A stretch of 43,823 nt of DNA, taken from Candidatus Melainabacteria bacterium (lineage in GTDB: Bacteria > Cyanobacteriota > Vampirovibrionia > 2-02-FULL-35-15). Shown one piece after another: positions 8,060-15,871 of the stretch (position 1 is the first letter of the stretch; every line of letters begins with the position of its first letter). Location: the NCBI GenBank assembly GCA_016201905.1, contig JACQBQ010000037.1:1-43823 (forward strand), written 5' to 3'. The notes beneath the pieces are model-generated. The model had not been told where the DNA came from and did no database searches. It saw nothing but the letters and a program-made list of their open reading frames with translations. Both the position numbers and the translations under genes were made by a program.

Positions 8060-9637
8060 TCAAGTAAAAAGCCTTTGCTTAAATTCCTTAACTATCTTTT
8101 CAGCCTCTTCTACCCTTAATGTTAATGCCATGCCAAAATAAACAAGTAGGCAAGCTGAGCTACTGCAAAATATGAGGATGGCTTTAGAAAAGAAGTCATA
8201 GTTCTTAAGATATACAGGGAAAAGTTCTAAGAACAATAAACCAAATAAGTACATTACAAGAGTTGCAGTGCTAAGTTTTAAAAGAGGCCTTAAATGCTTT
8301 ATCCATCCAAGACAACCGATTTTTTTTCTAAGTAAAAATAAAAGCAATAAGAAATTAAACCCAGTAACAATTGAAGTACTAAAAGCTATTCCAGGAGCCT
8401 TGAATTTTTCTACTAATACACTATTTAAAAAGATTTTAAGAAGTATTGAAAATACAGCTACAAGAAGAGGAAGCTTTGAGTCACCCAGCGAATAAAAAAC
8501 TCTTGTCAATGTGTCTCTGGCTACATAGGCTATCATTGAAAGTAAAAGTGCTACTAATATACTGCTTGTAAGCAGGGTAGATCTTTCATTAAAAGCTCCC
8601 CTCTGGAAAACGATTTCAACAATTGGTTTTGAAAATAAATATAAATATACTGCTATAGGTAATGTTAAAAACCAAAGAGATCTGATTACTAGAATACAAG
8701 TTTGTTTTAAACCATCAAAGTTTTTAGCGTGTGCTAGCTCTGAAAAGCGTGGAAAAAACGGTACTAAGAAAGATGTAAGTAAAACCCCAAGAGGCAGTTG
8801 AATTAATCTATTTGCAAGTACTGTTGCTGTCCAGCTTCCTTCCTGTAGTCCAGAACAAAAAAAGCTGTCTATGTAGACAGTTATTTGCCCAATTGTTGTG
8901 CTTAAAAGAGCAGGACCAAGGAAATGAAAAAATTCCTCTACTGCTTTTTGATTTTGGGTGAAAGAAAATTTTAAGTTTTCATATAGACCAGCCTTAATAA
9001 GATCAGGTAGCTGTACTATAAGCTGTAAGATTGCGCCTATTAAAGTCCCTATGCCAAGCGCTAATCCAAGCATAGGATCGCCATATGCAAAAACAAAAAT
9101 TATAATTGCAATGCTTGGTAAAACAGGACTGAATGAAGGCCAAAAATAACTACCATAGACATTTGATACCCCACATAAAATTCCAAGTAGACCAGAAATT
9201 ATAATTAATGGAGACATAATCTGTAGCTGAAGTGAGGTTAAGTGCCACAGTTTGTTTTGATATTCAGGGCTTAAACCTGTTGCCGGCACAAGCAAGTGGA
9301 CAATCTGATCTTTTAGGCAAATTACAAAAAGTGTAATTAAAACAAGTACAACAAAAGTATAAGTGCATGTCCTTATTAAAAAACTGCCTGACTCTTTTGC
9401 ATTGTCTTTAATTTTTGTAAGCGTACTTATTGTGGCTGAATGAAAAGGACCACCAAGTCCGCCAAGTAAAACAAGAGCGTTTCCAGTTAAAAGATAAGCA
9501 AAATTATAAGCATCAGCAGTAATTGTAGTGCCAAAAACTTTTGCAATTACTAAGTCTCTAAGTAGTCCAAAAATCTTACTGATAATAGTAATTATTCCTA
9601 CAAAACCAACGATTTTAAATAATTTACGATTTGACAT
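8060..9637 (-). CDS. murJ: Lipid II flippase MurJ (MviN)
   Basis: This 525-aa polytopic membrane protein of the MOP superfamily has about 14 hydrophobic helices. Family features are visible: the start SKIFGLLRDLVIAKVFGTT, the TADAYNFAYLL segment, QITVYIDSFFCSGLQEGSWT in the central cavity region, NRLIQLPLGVLLTSFLVPFF, and a C-terminal RDTLTRVFYSLGDSKLPLLV. MurJ moves undecaprenyl-linked peptidoglycan precursor across the inner membrane. Length matches the family. The gene is monocistronic, and a GTCATTGC repeat lies just upstream of its start. Confidence 0.95.
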   Translation of the reverse strand: MSNRKLFKIVGFVGIITIISKIFGLLRDLVIAKVFGTTITADAYNFAYLLTGNALVLLGGLGGPFHSATISTLTKIKDNAKESGSFLIRTCTYTFVVLVLITLFVICLKDQIVHLLVPATGLSPEYQNKLWHLTSLQLQIMSPLIIISGLLGILCGVSNVYGSYFWPSFSPVLPSIAIIIFVFAYGDPMLGLALGIGTLIGAILQLIVQLPDLIKAGLYENLKFSFTQNQKAVEEFFHFLGPALLSTTIGQITVYIDSFFCSGLQEGSWTATVLANRLIQLPLGVLLTSFLVPFFPRFSELAHAKNFDGLKQTCILVIRSLWFLTLPIAVYLYLFSKPIVEIVFQRGAFNERSTLLTSSILVALLLSMIAYVARDTLTRVFYSLGDSKLPLLVAVFSILLKIFLNSVLVEKFKAPGIAFSTSIVTGFNFLLLLFLLRKKIGCLGWIKHLRPLLKLSTATLVMYLFGLLFLELFPVYLKNYDFFSKAILIFCSSSACLLVYFGMALTLRVEEAEKIVKEFKQRLFT

Positions 9638-9652
9638 TTGACTTACGGTTAT

Positions 9653-9687
9653 GTCATTGCTTCGTCACTATCGCTCCTCGCAATGAC
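9653..9687. repeat. Short GTCATTGC...CAATGAC palindromic repeat
   Basis: GTCATTGC at 9653 is matched by the inverted GCAATGAC at about 9680-9687, with a core containing TTCGTCACTATCGCTCCTC. It belongs to the same dispersed family as the copies at 11777, 12328, 23126, 26543 and 33589. This is the shortest form with a degenerate left arm. Confidence 0.7.
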
Positions 9688-9745
9688 GCACATAGTTTTA
9701 TTCTCTTTTTGTAACACACCTTTAATAGATTATAATTAATTAAGT

Positions 9746-9773
9746 TTGTCGTTCATTAAAGTTAGAATATAAA
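9746..9773 (+). promoter_or_regulatory. Likely promoter of the yqeG-like gene
   Basis: TTGTCG at 9746-9751 and TATAAA at 9768-9773 are separated by 16 bp. The -10 box ends 9 nt before the ATG at 9783, so the leader would be only a few nucleotides long. Confidence 0.4.
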
Positions 9774-9782
9774 TTGATACGA

Positions 9783-10274
9783 ATGTTTCCATTTCTAAAA
9801 CCAACACTAATATATAACGATGATGTGACTAAAGTTCATATTGATGAACTTAAAAAACTCAATATAAATGGTTTAATATTAGATCTGGATAATACAATTA
9901 TGGCTCCAAAGACAGCCAGACTTGACCTACCGGTAAAATATTGGCTGGAAGTTATGAAGCAAAATTTTAAAATAGTAGTTTTAACAAACAATAAAAAAGC
10001 ATTTTACCTGGAAGCAGTACGGCAAGTTTTAGAATTACCTGTAATTGGTTTTGCAAAAAAACCCTGGTCAGTTGGAATTAAAGAAGCGCTTGAAATTTTA
10101 AATTTACCCAATGACAATATTGCAATTATTGGAGATAGGCCTTTGACAGATATCTGGCTTGGACAAAGATATGGATTTAAAACTATTTTAGTGAGAGCAT
10201 TAACTGCTCATATCGAACCTAAATGGAAATATTTTCTGCGGAAGTTAGAATGGTCCTTTGTGAAAAAACAATGA
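9783..10274 (+). CDS. YqeG-family HAD IIIA-type phosphatase
   Basis: This 163-aa HAD-superfamily protein has motif I as LILDLDNTIM (D34, D36), motif II as VVLTNN, the conserved lysine in GFAKKPW, and motif III as IAIIGDRPLTDIWLGQRYGF. The start MFPFLKPTLIYNDDVTKVHIDEL is typical of the YqeG family, which occurs in Firmicutes and Cyanobacteria and is related to phosphatidylglycerophosphatase GEP4. The substrate is not shown by the sequence. A TTG at 9774 in frame is a possible alternative start, but the ATG matches the family. The last codon overlaps the arginase-family gene start (ATGA). Confidence 0.88.
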   Translation: MFPFLKPTLIYNDDVTKVHIDELKKLNINGLILDLDNTIMAPKTARLDLPVKYWLEVMKQNFKIVVLTNNKKAFYLEAVRQVLELPVIGFAKKPWSVGIKEALEILNLPNDNIAIIGDRPLTDIWLGQRYGFKTILVRALTAHIEPKWKYFLRKLEWSFVKKQ

Positions 10275-11248
10275 AAAAAAACATTTCAATAATCCTTGCA
10301 CCTTTTTCAATTGGCGGTCCAAATAACGCTGCCAAAGATGGTCCTCAAGCTTTGATGAGTAATAATGTTGATGATGATTTGAAAGAGTTAGGTTTTAATG
10401 TAAAAATTATAAGACCACCTAAAAACCTCGGCACTTTAGCACATAAGCACATAAACACATTGACACATAAGCACATAAGCACTATCAAAAATATTGATTC
10501 AATTGTAAAAATAAATAATTGGTTATCAACTACTATTGCAAGTGAAATTAAAAATGATTCTATTCCGCTAACTATTGGCGGGGATCACAGCTTAGCAATT
10601 GGCACGATAACTGGAACAAGTGATGCACTTGGAAATATTGGGGTCTTGTGGATAGACAGGCACTTTGATGCACACTCGCCTAAAAATACTCCATCTTGGA
10701 GGGCTCATGGCATGCCTGTTGCAGTCCTTGCAGCAAATAAAAATTATGATCTCCATCCTGATTTCCAGAACTTATTGTCAATCGGGAAAAGTAACAGATT
10801 GCCAAAAGTAAAACCAGAAAACTTTGTTCAAATTGCAATTGGTGAAAAAAGCCATATTAAGCCAAATACGAAATGGTATTCAATGGAGTACATTGACAAT
10901 GTTGGAATTAAAAAAGTAATTGATGAAGCATTAAACTATCTTTTAAAAAGAGTTAAACATGTTTATATTGCATGGGATATAGATTCTATGAATGTAACAG
11001 GTACAGGTACAAGCGGTGATAGCCAGCTTACTTTAAGGGAAGGGCTTGTAATCGCAAGAGAAATAAATAAAAAAATAAGATTGGCTAACAGGTTAGCAGG
11101 CTTTGAAATTATGGAAGTAGCTCCAAAATTAGAAAGAAAAGATTTAAGAGGTCAGACTGTTGACTGGGCAATTCAGCTTGTGACTACTTGCTTTGGTGGA
11201 AATTTATTTAATAATTTATCTCGTTTAAAAAGAAATATTCATGTATAA
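10271..11248 (+). CDS. Arginase/agmatinase/formiminoglutamase family hydrolase
   Basis: This 325-aa ureohydrolase-fold enzyme has the binuclear Mn ligands: H106 in GGDHSLAIGT, D129-x-H131-x-D133 in WIDRHFDAHSP, and D236-x-D238 in YIAWDIDSM. The C-terminal FEIMEVAPKLE also fits. The second conserved residue of the DAHxD motif is R (IDRHFD), and the usual DPxxxPGTGTP motif reads MNVTGTGTSGD, so it diverges near the substrate site. Arginine to ornithine plus urea is the best guess, with agmatine or guanidino acids as alternatives. Residues 57-72 are an in-frame histidine-rich tandem repeat. The ATG at 10271 overlaps the phosphatase stop, so an earlier ATG at 10223 is not the start. Confidence 0.88.
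   Translation: MKKNISIILAPFSIGGPNNAAKDGPQALMSNNVDDDLKELGFNVKIIRPPKNLGTLAHKHINTLTHKHISTIKNIDSIVKINNWLSTTIASEIKNDSIPLTIGGDHSLAIGTITGTSDALGNIGVLWIDRHFDAHSPKNTPSWRAHGMPVAVLAANKNYDLHPDFQNLLSIGKSNRLPKVKPENFVQIAIGEKSHIKPNTKWYSMEYIDNVGIKKVIDEALNYLLKRVKHVYIAWDIDSMNVTGTGTSGDSQLTLREGLVIAREINKKIRLANRLAGFEIMEVAPKLERKDLRGQTVDWAIQLVTTCFGGNLFNNLSRLKRNIHV
10440..10478 (+). repeat. In-frame tandem repeat inside the arginase-family gene
   Basis: The 15-nt unit CACATAAGCACATAA occurs at 10440-10454 and again at 10464-10478, a period of 24 nt. It encodes two 8-residue units, AHKHINTL and THKHISTI. The repeat lies between the first strand and the GGDHS motif, probably in a surface loop. Confidence 0.75.
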
Positions 11249-11257
11249 TATTTATAA

Positions 11258-11755
11258 ATGAAAATCAAAGCAAAAGATAAAACCATTACCGATAAGCAAG
11301 AGATCAAAGTTTTTTTAGAAAAATATGGTCTCTATGCTGAGTTCTGGCAGCCAGAAACTACTGATAAGTCTACTTCTGAGCCGCTTATCAGATATAAAAA
11401 TCAAATTGAAAAATTAAAAAAGAAGTTTGGTTATTCATCAGCAGATGTTTGTGCAATGAGTCATGAAACAGCAAACTTAGATAAGATGTTAAATGCTTTT
11501 GTAAAAGAGCATCATCACACAGATGATGAAGTTAGATTTACTGTGGAAGGCGAAGGGATATTTGGAGTAAATCCATTAACCGATCCATTATTTGAGGTCT
11601 ATGTTCAGCCAGGAGATTTGCTTGTAGTGCCGGCTAATACAAGACACTGGTTTAATTTAACAGATAAAAAAAATATTTGTTGCATAAGGATCTTTAAAGA
11701 AAACCCTAAGTGGGAAGCTGTTTATGAAATGCCTAAAGAGCATATAATCAGCTAA
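11258..11755 (+). CDS. mtnD: Acireductone dioxygenase (methionine salvage)
   Basis: This 165-aa cupin enzyme oxidises 1,2-dihydroxy-5-methylthiopentene to 4-methylthio-2-oxobutanoate plus formate (Fe form). The metal ligands H85, H87 and E91 lie in EHHHTDDEVRFTVEGEGIF, and H130 in VPANTRHWFNL. It starts nine bases after the arginase-family stop on the same strand, but it functionally belongs with mtnB, mtnX and mtnW downstream, which run the other way. Length is typical. It ends before a long palindromic repeat that separates it from mtnB. Confidence 0.95.
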   Translation: MKIKAKDKTITDKQEIKVFLEKYGLYAEFWQPETTDKSTSEPLIRYKNQIEKLKKKFGYSSADVCAMSHETANLDKMLNAFVKEHHHTDDEVRFTVEGEGIFGVNPLTDPLFEVYVQPGDLLVVPANTRHWFNLTDKKNICCIRIFKENPKWEAVYEMPKEHIIS

Positions 11756-11776
11756 GTTTTTCGTGTAACTACTCGC

Positions 11777-11899
11777 GTCATTGCGAGGAGGCTCTAAAAG
11801 AGCCGACCCGCTCCGCCAGCAGAGCGAGGCGAGCGTGGCAATCTCCTAACGTTTGTGAGATTGCTTTGTTGTCCGCTTAGGCGGACTCTTCGCAATGAC
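11777..11899. repeat. Long GTCATTGCGAG palindromic repeat between mtnD and mtnB
   Basis: The element is bounded by GTCATTGCGAGGAGG and TCGCAATGAC (about 123 bp). It contains internal inverted pieces such as GAGATTGCTT and the palindrome GTCCGCTTAGGCGGAC, and a GC-rich core (GACCCGCTCCGCCAGC) unlike the surrounding AT-rich DNA. It fills most of the gap between the convergent mtnD and mtnB stops and is the same size class as the copy inside ligA. Confidence 0.85.
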
Positions 11900-11927
11900 A
11901 TAGAAAGATGAAATTACTCCTGAGCAG

Positions 11928-12635
11928 TTACATTTTTTCTAATGCAAGTTCCTTCATCCTATACTCAAACAAAAACTCAAAAATTTCTACATGCCTCTTT
12001 GCTTCTTGTGGTGATTTTCCCCAAGCATAAATACCATGGCCTTTTAAAAGTAATCCTGGTACGTCTTCGTTTATATAATTTGGTGCAATGGTTGCTAAAT
12101 ATTTCATGTCCTGGCTGTTTTCAATAATAGGGATAGTTATTTTTACATCGTGAGTTTTAAGGCCAAGTCCTTTTAGCATTTCTAAATCTGAAAAAATAAT
12201 TTTGTCTCCTGATTTCATGGATAAAAGAGTACTGTTTGTAGTGTGAACATGAAAAACTGCTTTTGCACCAACGTGTTTATAGATAGCACTGTGTAAAAGT
12301 GTTTCAGCAGAAGGTTTTACGCTTGATGTGTCATTGCGAGCCGAAGGCGAAGCAATCCCAATCGAGATTGCTTCGTCGCTATTGCTCCTCGCAATGACAC
12401 CACTTTCATTCACTAAAATAAAATCATCTTCTGTTAATTCACCTTTATCTTTTCCACTAACTGTAATTAAAAATTGAAGAGGATTTTCTTCAATTAAAAT
12501 TGAAAGATTTCCTGATGTACCAAGCATCCAGCCTCGCTGATAAAAACTTGTACTGACTTTAATTAATTCACTTTTTGTCTGATCAAGCTTTACGTCTTTA
12601 TTTATTTTTCTTGTTGTATTTATTTGACTTGTCAT
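11928..12635 (-). CDS. mtnB: Methylthioribulose-1-phosphate dehydratase with an in-frame repeat insertion
   Basis: This 235-aa class II aldolase-type enzyme of methionine salvage dehydrates 5-methylthioribulose-1-phosphate to 2,3-diketo-5-methylthiopentyl-1-phosphate. Zn ligands are visible as H129 and H131 in VFHVHTTNST and H200 in LLKGHGIYAWG, with the conserved KPSAETLLH at 107-115. GTSGNLSI (39-46) is the phosphate-binding stretch. Residues about 80-104 (VIARSNSDEAISIGIASPSA and following RNDTS) are the translation of a palindromic repeat and have no counterpart in the family; without them the protein has normal length. The reading frame is intact on both sides. Confidence 0.92.
   Translation of the reverse strand: MTSQINTTRKINKDVKLDQTKSELIKVSTSFYQRGWMLGTSGNLSILIEENPLQFLITVSGKDKGELTEDDFILVNESGVIARSNSDEAISIGIASPSARNDTSSVKPSAETLLHSAIYKHVGAKAVFHVHTTNSTLLSMKSGDKIIFSDLEMLKGLGLKTHDVKITIPIIENSQDMKYLATIAPNYINEDVPGLLLKGHGIYAWGKSPQEAKRHVEIFEFLFEYRMKELALEKM
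12328..12400. repeat. GTCATTGCGAG palindromic repeat inserted inside mtnB
   Basis: The inverted ends are GTGTCATTGCGAG (12328-12340) and CTCGCAATGACAC (12388-12400), perfectly complementary over 13 bp. Inner arms AAGCAATCCCAATCGAGATTGCTT are also inverted. In the mtnB frame the element reads VIARS... and contains no stop codon. Confidence 0.9.
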
Positions 12636-12739
12636 TGTTAGTTATTTTATCAAAGATTCTTAACGTAATTTGGTTTTTGACTTGTTATATTGTATTTAGT
12701 TTAAATAGAGGATGAATTTAAAGGACAATAAGAAAATAA

Positions 12740-12745
12740 GGAGAA
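12740..12745 (+). promoter_or_regulatory. Strong Shine-Dalgarno of the first lipoprotein paralogue
   Basis: AAGGAG about 7 nt before the ATG at 12752 fixes the start. Upstream, TTGACT at 12677-12682 is a good -35, but no clear -10 lies 16-18 bp downstream of it. The same AAGGAG motif precedes 13546, 15136 and 15872. Confidence 0.6.
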
Positions 12746-12751
12746 AAATAT

Positions 12752-13525
12752 ATGGGAAGTTTGGCTGTTAAATTGGGAACTGCAGTTTTAGCAGGGGTTA
12801 TTCCATTTGGGGCTGCAGGATGTAAAGGCAAACAAGAGATGCAAGAAACAGCGCAAGTACAGAAAGTTAAACACTTTTCTGAAATTTTTCCATTTAAGAG
12901 AGATGAAAATACTGGAAAGGTATTTGTTGGTAAAGAAGAAAAAAAATTTTTAATAATCAAAACTAATCAGGAACATCCATTCTATCCATATGATTTAGAA
13001 AATCTAGATAAATGGCAAAAATTGTTTAATCAAAATGCTAATAAATTAGAGCAAATAGAAATCAATGCTGCTAATATTCTTTCTTCATTGCCAAAACACG
13101 GAGAACAAAATATTATTTTTCCGAATAATTTTTATGATCTTTCTACACTTGATGCACTAATTAGTAAAAGTGTTTGTCTTAACATGAAAGAAGAAGTAAA
13201 CCTAGTGGTCTTTCCAGTAGCTAGTTTTAAGGATGGTAGTAGGAGACCTCTCGCATTAACTCTAGAGAAGAGTTTTGAATTTATGCCTAATTCGTTAGCT
13301 CCTAAATTCTATTCATATGATTCACATAATAACTTAGGTGGGTACGATCAAGTAGGAACTGGTATTAGCTTTAAAGTAGAAAATAAAGCAACTAACCTAA
13401 CACTTAATTTAACTGCCCCCTTAGAAAATCTTCCACTTATAATAACGACTGAAAACAAAATGTATTTAATTGGACTAGATAAGGTAGATGTTCAAAAAGG
13501 GAATTTAGAAGTTAGTATTCGTTAA
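12752..13525 (+). CDS. Putative lipoprotein, mtn-locus paralogue A1
   Basis: This 257-aa protein belongs to no family I recognise. The N-terminus MGSLAVKLGTAVLAGVIPFG is a hydrophobic export signal followed by AAGC, a plausible though non-canonical lipobox. It shares two motifs with A2 and A4: after the signal VKHFSEIFPFKRDENTGKVF, and near the C-terminus LPLIITTENKMYLIGLDKV. The centre (residues 75-200) is variable. It is probably exported and anchored by lipid. It starts a plus-strand pair with A2, 20 nt apart, between the minus-strand mtnB and mtnX. Codon composition looks like that of its neighbours. Confidence 0.75.
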   Translation: MGSLAVKLGTAVLAGVIPFGAAGCKGKQEMQETAQVQKVKHFSEIFPFKRDENTGKVFVGKEEKKFLIIKTNQEHPFYPYDLENLDKWQKLFNQNANKLEQIEINAANILSSLPKHGEQNIIFPNNFYDLSTLDALISKSVCLNMKEEVNLVVFPVASFKDGSRRPLALTLEKSFEFMPNSLAPKFYSYDSHNNLGGYDQVGTGISFKVENKATNLTLNLTAPLENLPLIITTENKMYLIGLDKVDVQKGNLEVSIR

Positions 13526-13545
13526 TTAAAGGAGAAGCAAACCTC

Positions 13546-14376
13546 ATGAGACCAATTATAAAACTAGGTGCAGCAGTTTTAGCAAGCATTCCATTGGCAA
13601 CAGTAGGATGTACTGACAAGAACGCTGATAAAGCTAATATTGTTTCAAATGAACCATACTCTGATATAAAACATGTTTCAGAAATATTTTGTTTTAAAAG
13701 AGATGAAAAGACCGGAAAGATTTTTATTGAAGAAGCAGAAAAAGATCATAGAAGACTAAGTTACGCGGTCCATAACCTTAAATTACTTTGGCAGGAAATT
13801 GACATGTTGAAGTCATGGACTAATGAATTTAATAAAAGAGCAGAAAAGCTAGAACAAAGAGAAATAAAAGTTAGTGATTTAACTCCTCCTAGTGTTCTTA
13901 ATACCACTAAGTTTAATCCTAAAGATACCCAAACCCTGAAAAAATTTGATGTATTAAATCCCACGTATTTTTACGACGTATATCCATTTACAAATCCTAC
14001 AAAAGGAGAGGAACTTAGCTCTAATATCCCAGTTGTACGAGCTGATGGTAAAGATTTTTCATATTTGTATACTGCATATGCTGCATACAATAGAAATATA
14101 CCTCTTTCAATATCAATACCGTCACAGTATTTCATTCCTGAGTCTATTACTCGTAAGCACTATCTGAATATACCTCGTTATGGCTCTTCTAATGATAAAG
14201 AACTTGAAGCAAAAGAAGGAATTTATTTTATTGCTAAAGGAAAAGTGAGAAAAGTTGAAGTAATAGTTCCATTAACTAGTCTTCCATTAGCTATAGATAC
14301 AGGCAAAGAAATGTATTTGATTGGTTTAGATAAAGTAAATGTTAGCAACGGTAATCTTGGAGTAGTTAAGCGATAA
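13546..14376 (+). CDS. Putative lipoprotein, mtn-locus paralogue A2
   Basis: This 276-aa protein starts MRPIIKLGAAVLASIPLATV followed by GC, an export signal and possible lipobox (TVGC). It has the family's first motif as IKHVSEIFCFKRDEKTGKIF and the last as LPLAIDTGKEMYLIGLDKVN, close to A1. The middle contains LEQREIKVSDL, comparable to LEQIEINAANI in A1. An AAAGGAG ribosome site precedes the ATG. The stop codon abuts the stop codon of mtnX on the other strand with no spacer. Function is unknown; an envelope location is inferred from the signal. Confidence 0.75.
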   Translation: MRPIIKLGAAVLASIPLATVGCTDKNADKANIVSNEPYSDIKHVSEIFCFKRDEKTGKIFIEEAEKDHRRLSYAVHNLKLLWQEIDMLKSWTNEFNKRAEKLEQREIKVSDLTPPSVLNTTKFNPKDTQTLKKFDVLNPTYFYDVYPFTNPTKGEELSSNIPVVRADGKDFSYLYTAYAAYNRNIPLSISIPSQYFIPESITRKHYLNIPRYGSSNDKELEAKEGIYFIAKGKVRKVEVIVPLTSLPLAIDTGKEMYLIGLDKVNVSNGNLGVVKR

Positions 14377-15042
14377 TTACACTGCTTGTGTTAGCTGCTC
14401 TTTAATGTCGTCAAATGTTTCAAATCGAATATGATTTATTTTTTCTTCATTTAAGTACTTAATCAAATCTCCTCTTGCAAATACTACATCTGCAATCTTT
14501 GAAGCTGCCAGATCTGTTAAAGAATCCCCGATTAAAACCCTTGTAAACTTATCTTTTGGATAATTTTCAATAATTTCAATCTTACAGCAGCCACAATCCC
14601 CACATAAAGTACAATTCTTAGGCAAATATTTATAATCAATTTTTATTTTCTCAGATTTGAAGTTTCCCGAATTGCAGAATATTTTTAATTTGTTTTTATA
14701 ATTCTCAAGCACTGCTTCCACGAAAAAATCTAATCCACCGCTAAGTACATTAAACTCAATATTTTCTTTTTTACAGAAATCCAGAAAATCAACAAAACCT
14801 TTTCTGAGTTTAGCCTCTTTCTTTGCAAAGCCTATAATTTCATTTTGTTTACTGCTGTCTATCAGGCTAAAAAGTTTTTCAACACCATCTTTTAATGTAA
14901 TTACCCTTTCATAGAGTATTTTGTTTTTTATTTCTTCCCATTCTGGCGGAGCAAACCTTTCCATAATCATTACTATTACATCGCGCTCAGTGATAGTGCC
15001 GTCGAAGTCTGAGAATATTGCTAGCTTTTTATTTTTAATCAT
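14377..15042 (-). CDS. mtnX: 2-hydroxy-3-keto-5-methylthiopentenyl-1-phosphate phosphatase MtnX-like
   Basis: This 221-aa HAD phosphatase has motif I SDFDGTITERD (D12, D14), motif II VLSGGLDFFVE, and motif III RVLIGDSLTDLAASKIADVVFARG. The segment ERFAPPEWEEIKNKILYERVITLKDG is typical of MtnX/PSP-like proteins. It also has a cysteine cluster CTLCGDCGCC, an extended form of the cysteine pair region found in MtnX. In methionine salvage it removes the phosphate produced by MtnW to give the acireductone consumed by MtnD. It lies between two blocks of plus-strand lipoprotein genes rather than next to mtnW or mtnB. Confidence 0.88.
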   Translation of the reverse strand: MIKNKKLAIFSDFDGTITERDVIVMIMERFAPPEWEEIKNKILYERVITLKDGVEKLFSLIDSSKQNEIIGFAKKEAKLRKGFVDFLDFCKKENIEFNVLSGGLDFFVEAVLENYKNKLKIFCNSGNFKSEKIKIDYKYLPKNCTLCGDCGCCKIEIIENYPKDKFTRVLIGDSLTDLAASKIADVVFARGDLIKYLNEEKINHIRFETFDDIKEQLTQAV

Positions 15043-15100
15043 GAATTGACACTAATTCCTTCTGTATGAACCATTTGCACATGTTATATTATCTACTAAT

Positions 15101-15106
15101 TATAAT
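15101..15106 (+). promoter_or_regulatory. Possible -10 box for the A3-A4 block
   Basis: TATAAT at 15101-15106 lies upstream of the AAAGGAG site and ATG of A3 (15136). A TTGCAC at 15075-15080 is 20 bp away, longer than usual, so the -35 is uncertain. Confidence 0.35.
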
Positions 15107-15135
15107 TAAGTACGATTTTAAAAGGAGAAATTATT

Positions 15136-15831
15136 ATGTCCATGCCAGTTAAATTAGGAACAGCACTTCTTAGCGGGGTAATTCCATTTCTTGCTCCTTA
15201 TGGAAATCAAAAATGCCCTGTTGGAAAAGTTCAAGAAGTAAAATTAGAAAAAACTTCAACCGTCAATTCACCAAGTGACTTTTTAAGATTTACCTACGAT
15301 GAAAAAACAAGTAAAGTTTTACTTACTATTGCTCCTGAAAATGAAATTAAGGCATATTTCGAAAAAAACAAATTAGAAGGCTTTAAAGATGCTATTGGAG
15401 AATGTGAAAATGAAGTTAAAGTATATCCTATTTTTACTTCATATTTAAAGCATGTCGTTTTAACACTAAAAGATAAAACTAATGAAATTATTCCTAATGA
15501 TAGAAAAATTTTACGCCCAAGTCTTGCAGAATCTAAAGCACATAGTTGTCTTGTAGTATCACAGCCATTTAAACAGCCACCACAAGGAATAATTTGTCTA
15601 GAAGCACCAACAAATTTTGTAGATATAGACTCACTTGCAATAAGAAAATATAAGGGAAAAGATGTTCTTAGTTTTAATATGAAAAGGGTTTGGCCAAAAC
15701 TTGATGAGAAGACACGTAAAGTAGTAGAAGATGTTCAAGAGGGAACCATTGTTTTACCTCGTGATTTTCACTTGGTAATCACAAAAGGTGATACCGCACA
15801 CTTTGTAATAAACAATTCAAAAAAGAATTAA
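15136..15831 (+). CDS. Exported protein, divergent mtn-locus paralogue A3
   Basis: This 231-aa protein begins MSMPVKLGTALLSGVIPFLA, nearly the same leader as A1 and A4, but the rest has diverged. Traces of the family remain as SDFLRFTYDEKTSKVLL (compare SEIFPFKRDENTGKVFV in A1) and a C-terminal LPRDFHLVITKGDTAHFVIN. Unlike the others there is no cysteine right after the leader (the first is in NQKCPVG), so it may be cleaved by signal peptidase I or stay membrane anchored. A strong AAAGGAG precedes the ATG. Function unknown. Confidence 0.7.
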   Translation: MSMPVKLGTALLSGVIPFLAPYGNQKCPVGKVQEVKLEKTSTVNSPSDFLRFTYDEKTSKVLLTIAPENEIKAYFEKNKLEGFKDAIGECENEVKVYPIFTSYLKHVVLTLKDKTNEIIPNDRKILRPSLAESKAHSCLVVSQPFKQPPQGIICLEAPTNFVDIDSLAIRKYKGKDVLSFNMKRVWPKLDEKTRKVVEDVQEGTIVLPRDFHLVITKGDTAHFVINNSKKN

Positions 15832-15871
15832 TGGTTTCCGGTTAAACAAATTATATTAAGGAGAAATCATC

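Noticed and set aside
10223-10270. Longer start for the arginase-family protein
   Set aside because: These 16 codons lie inside the phosphatase gene. The ATG at 10271 forms a normal ATGA overlap and gives the family's N-terminus.
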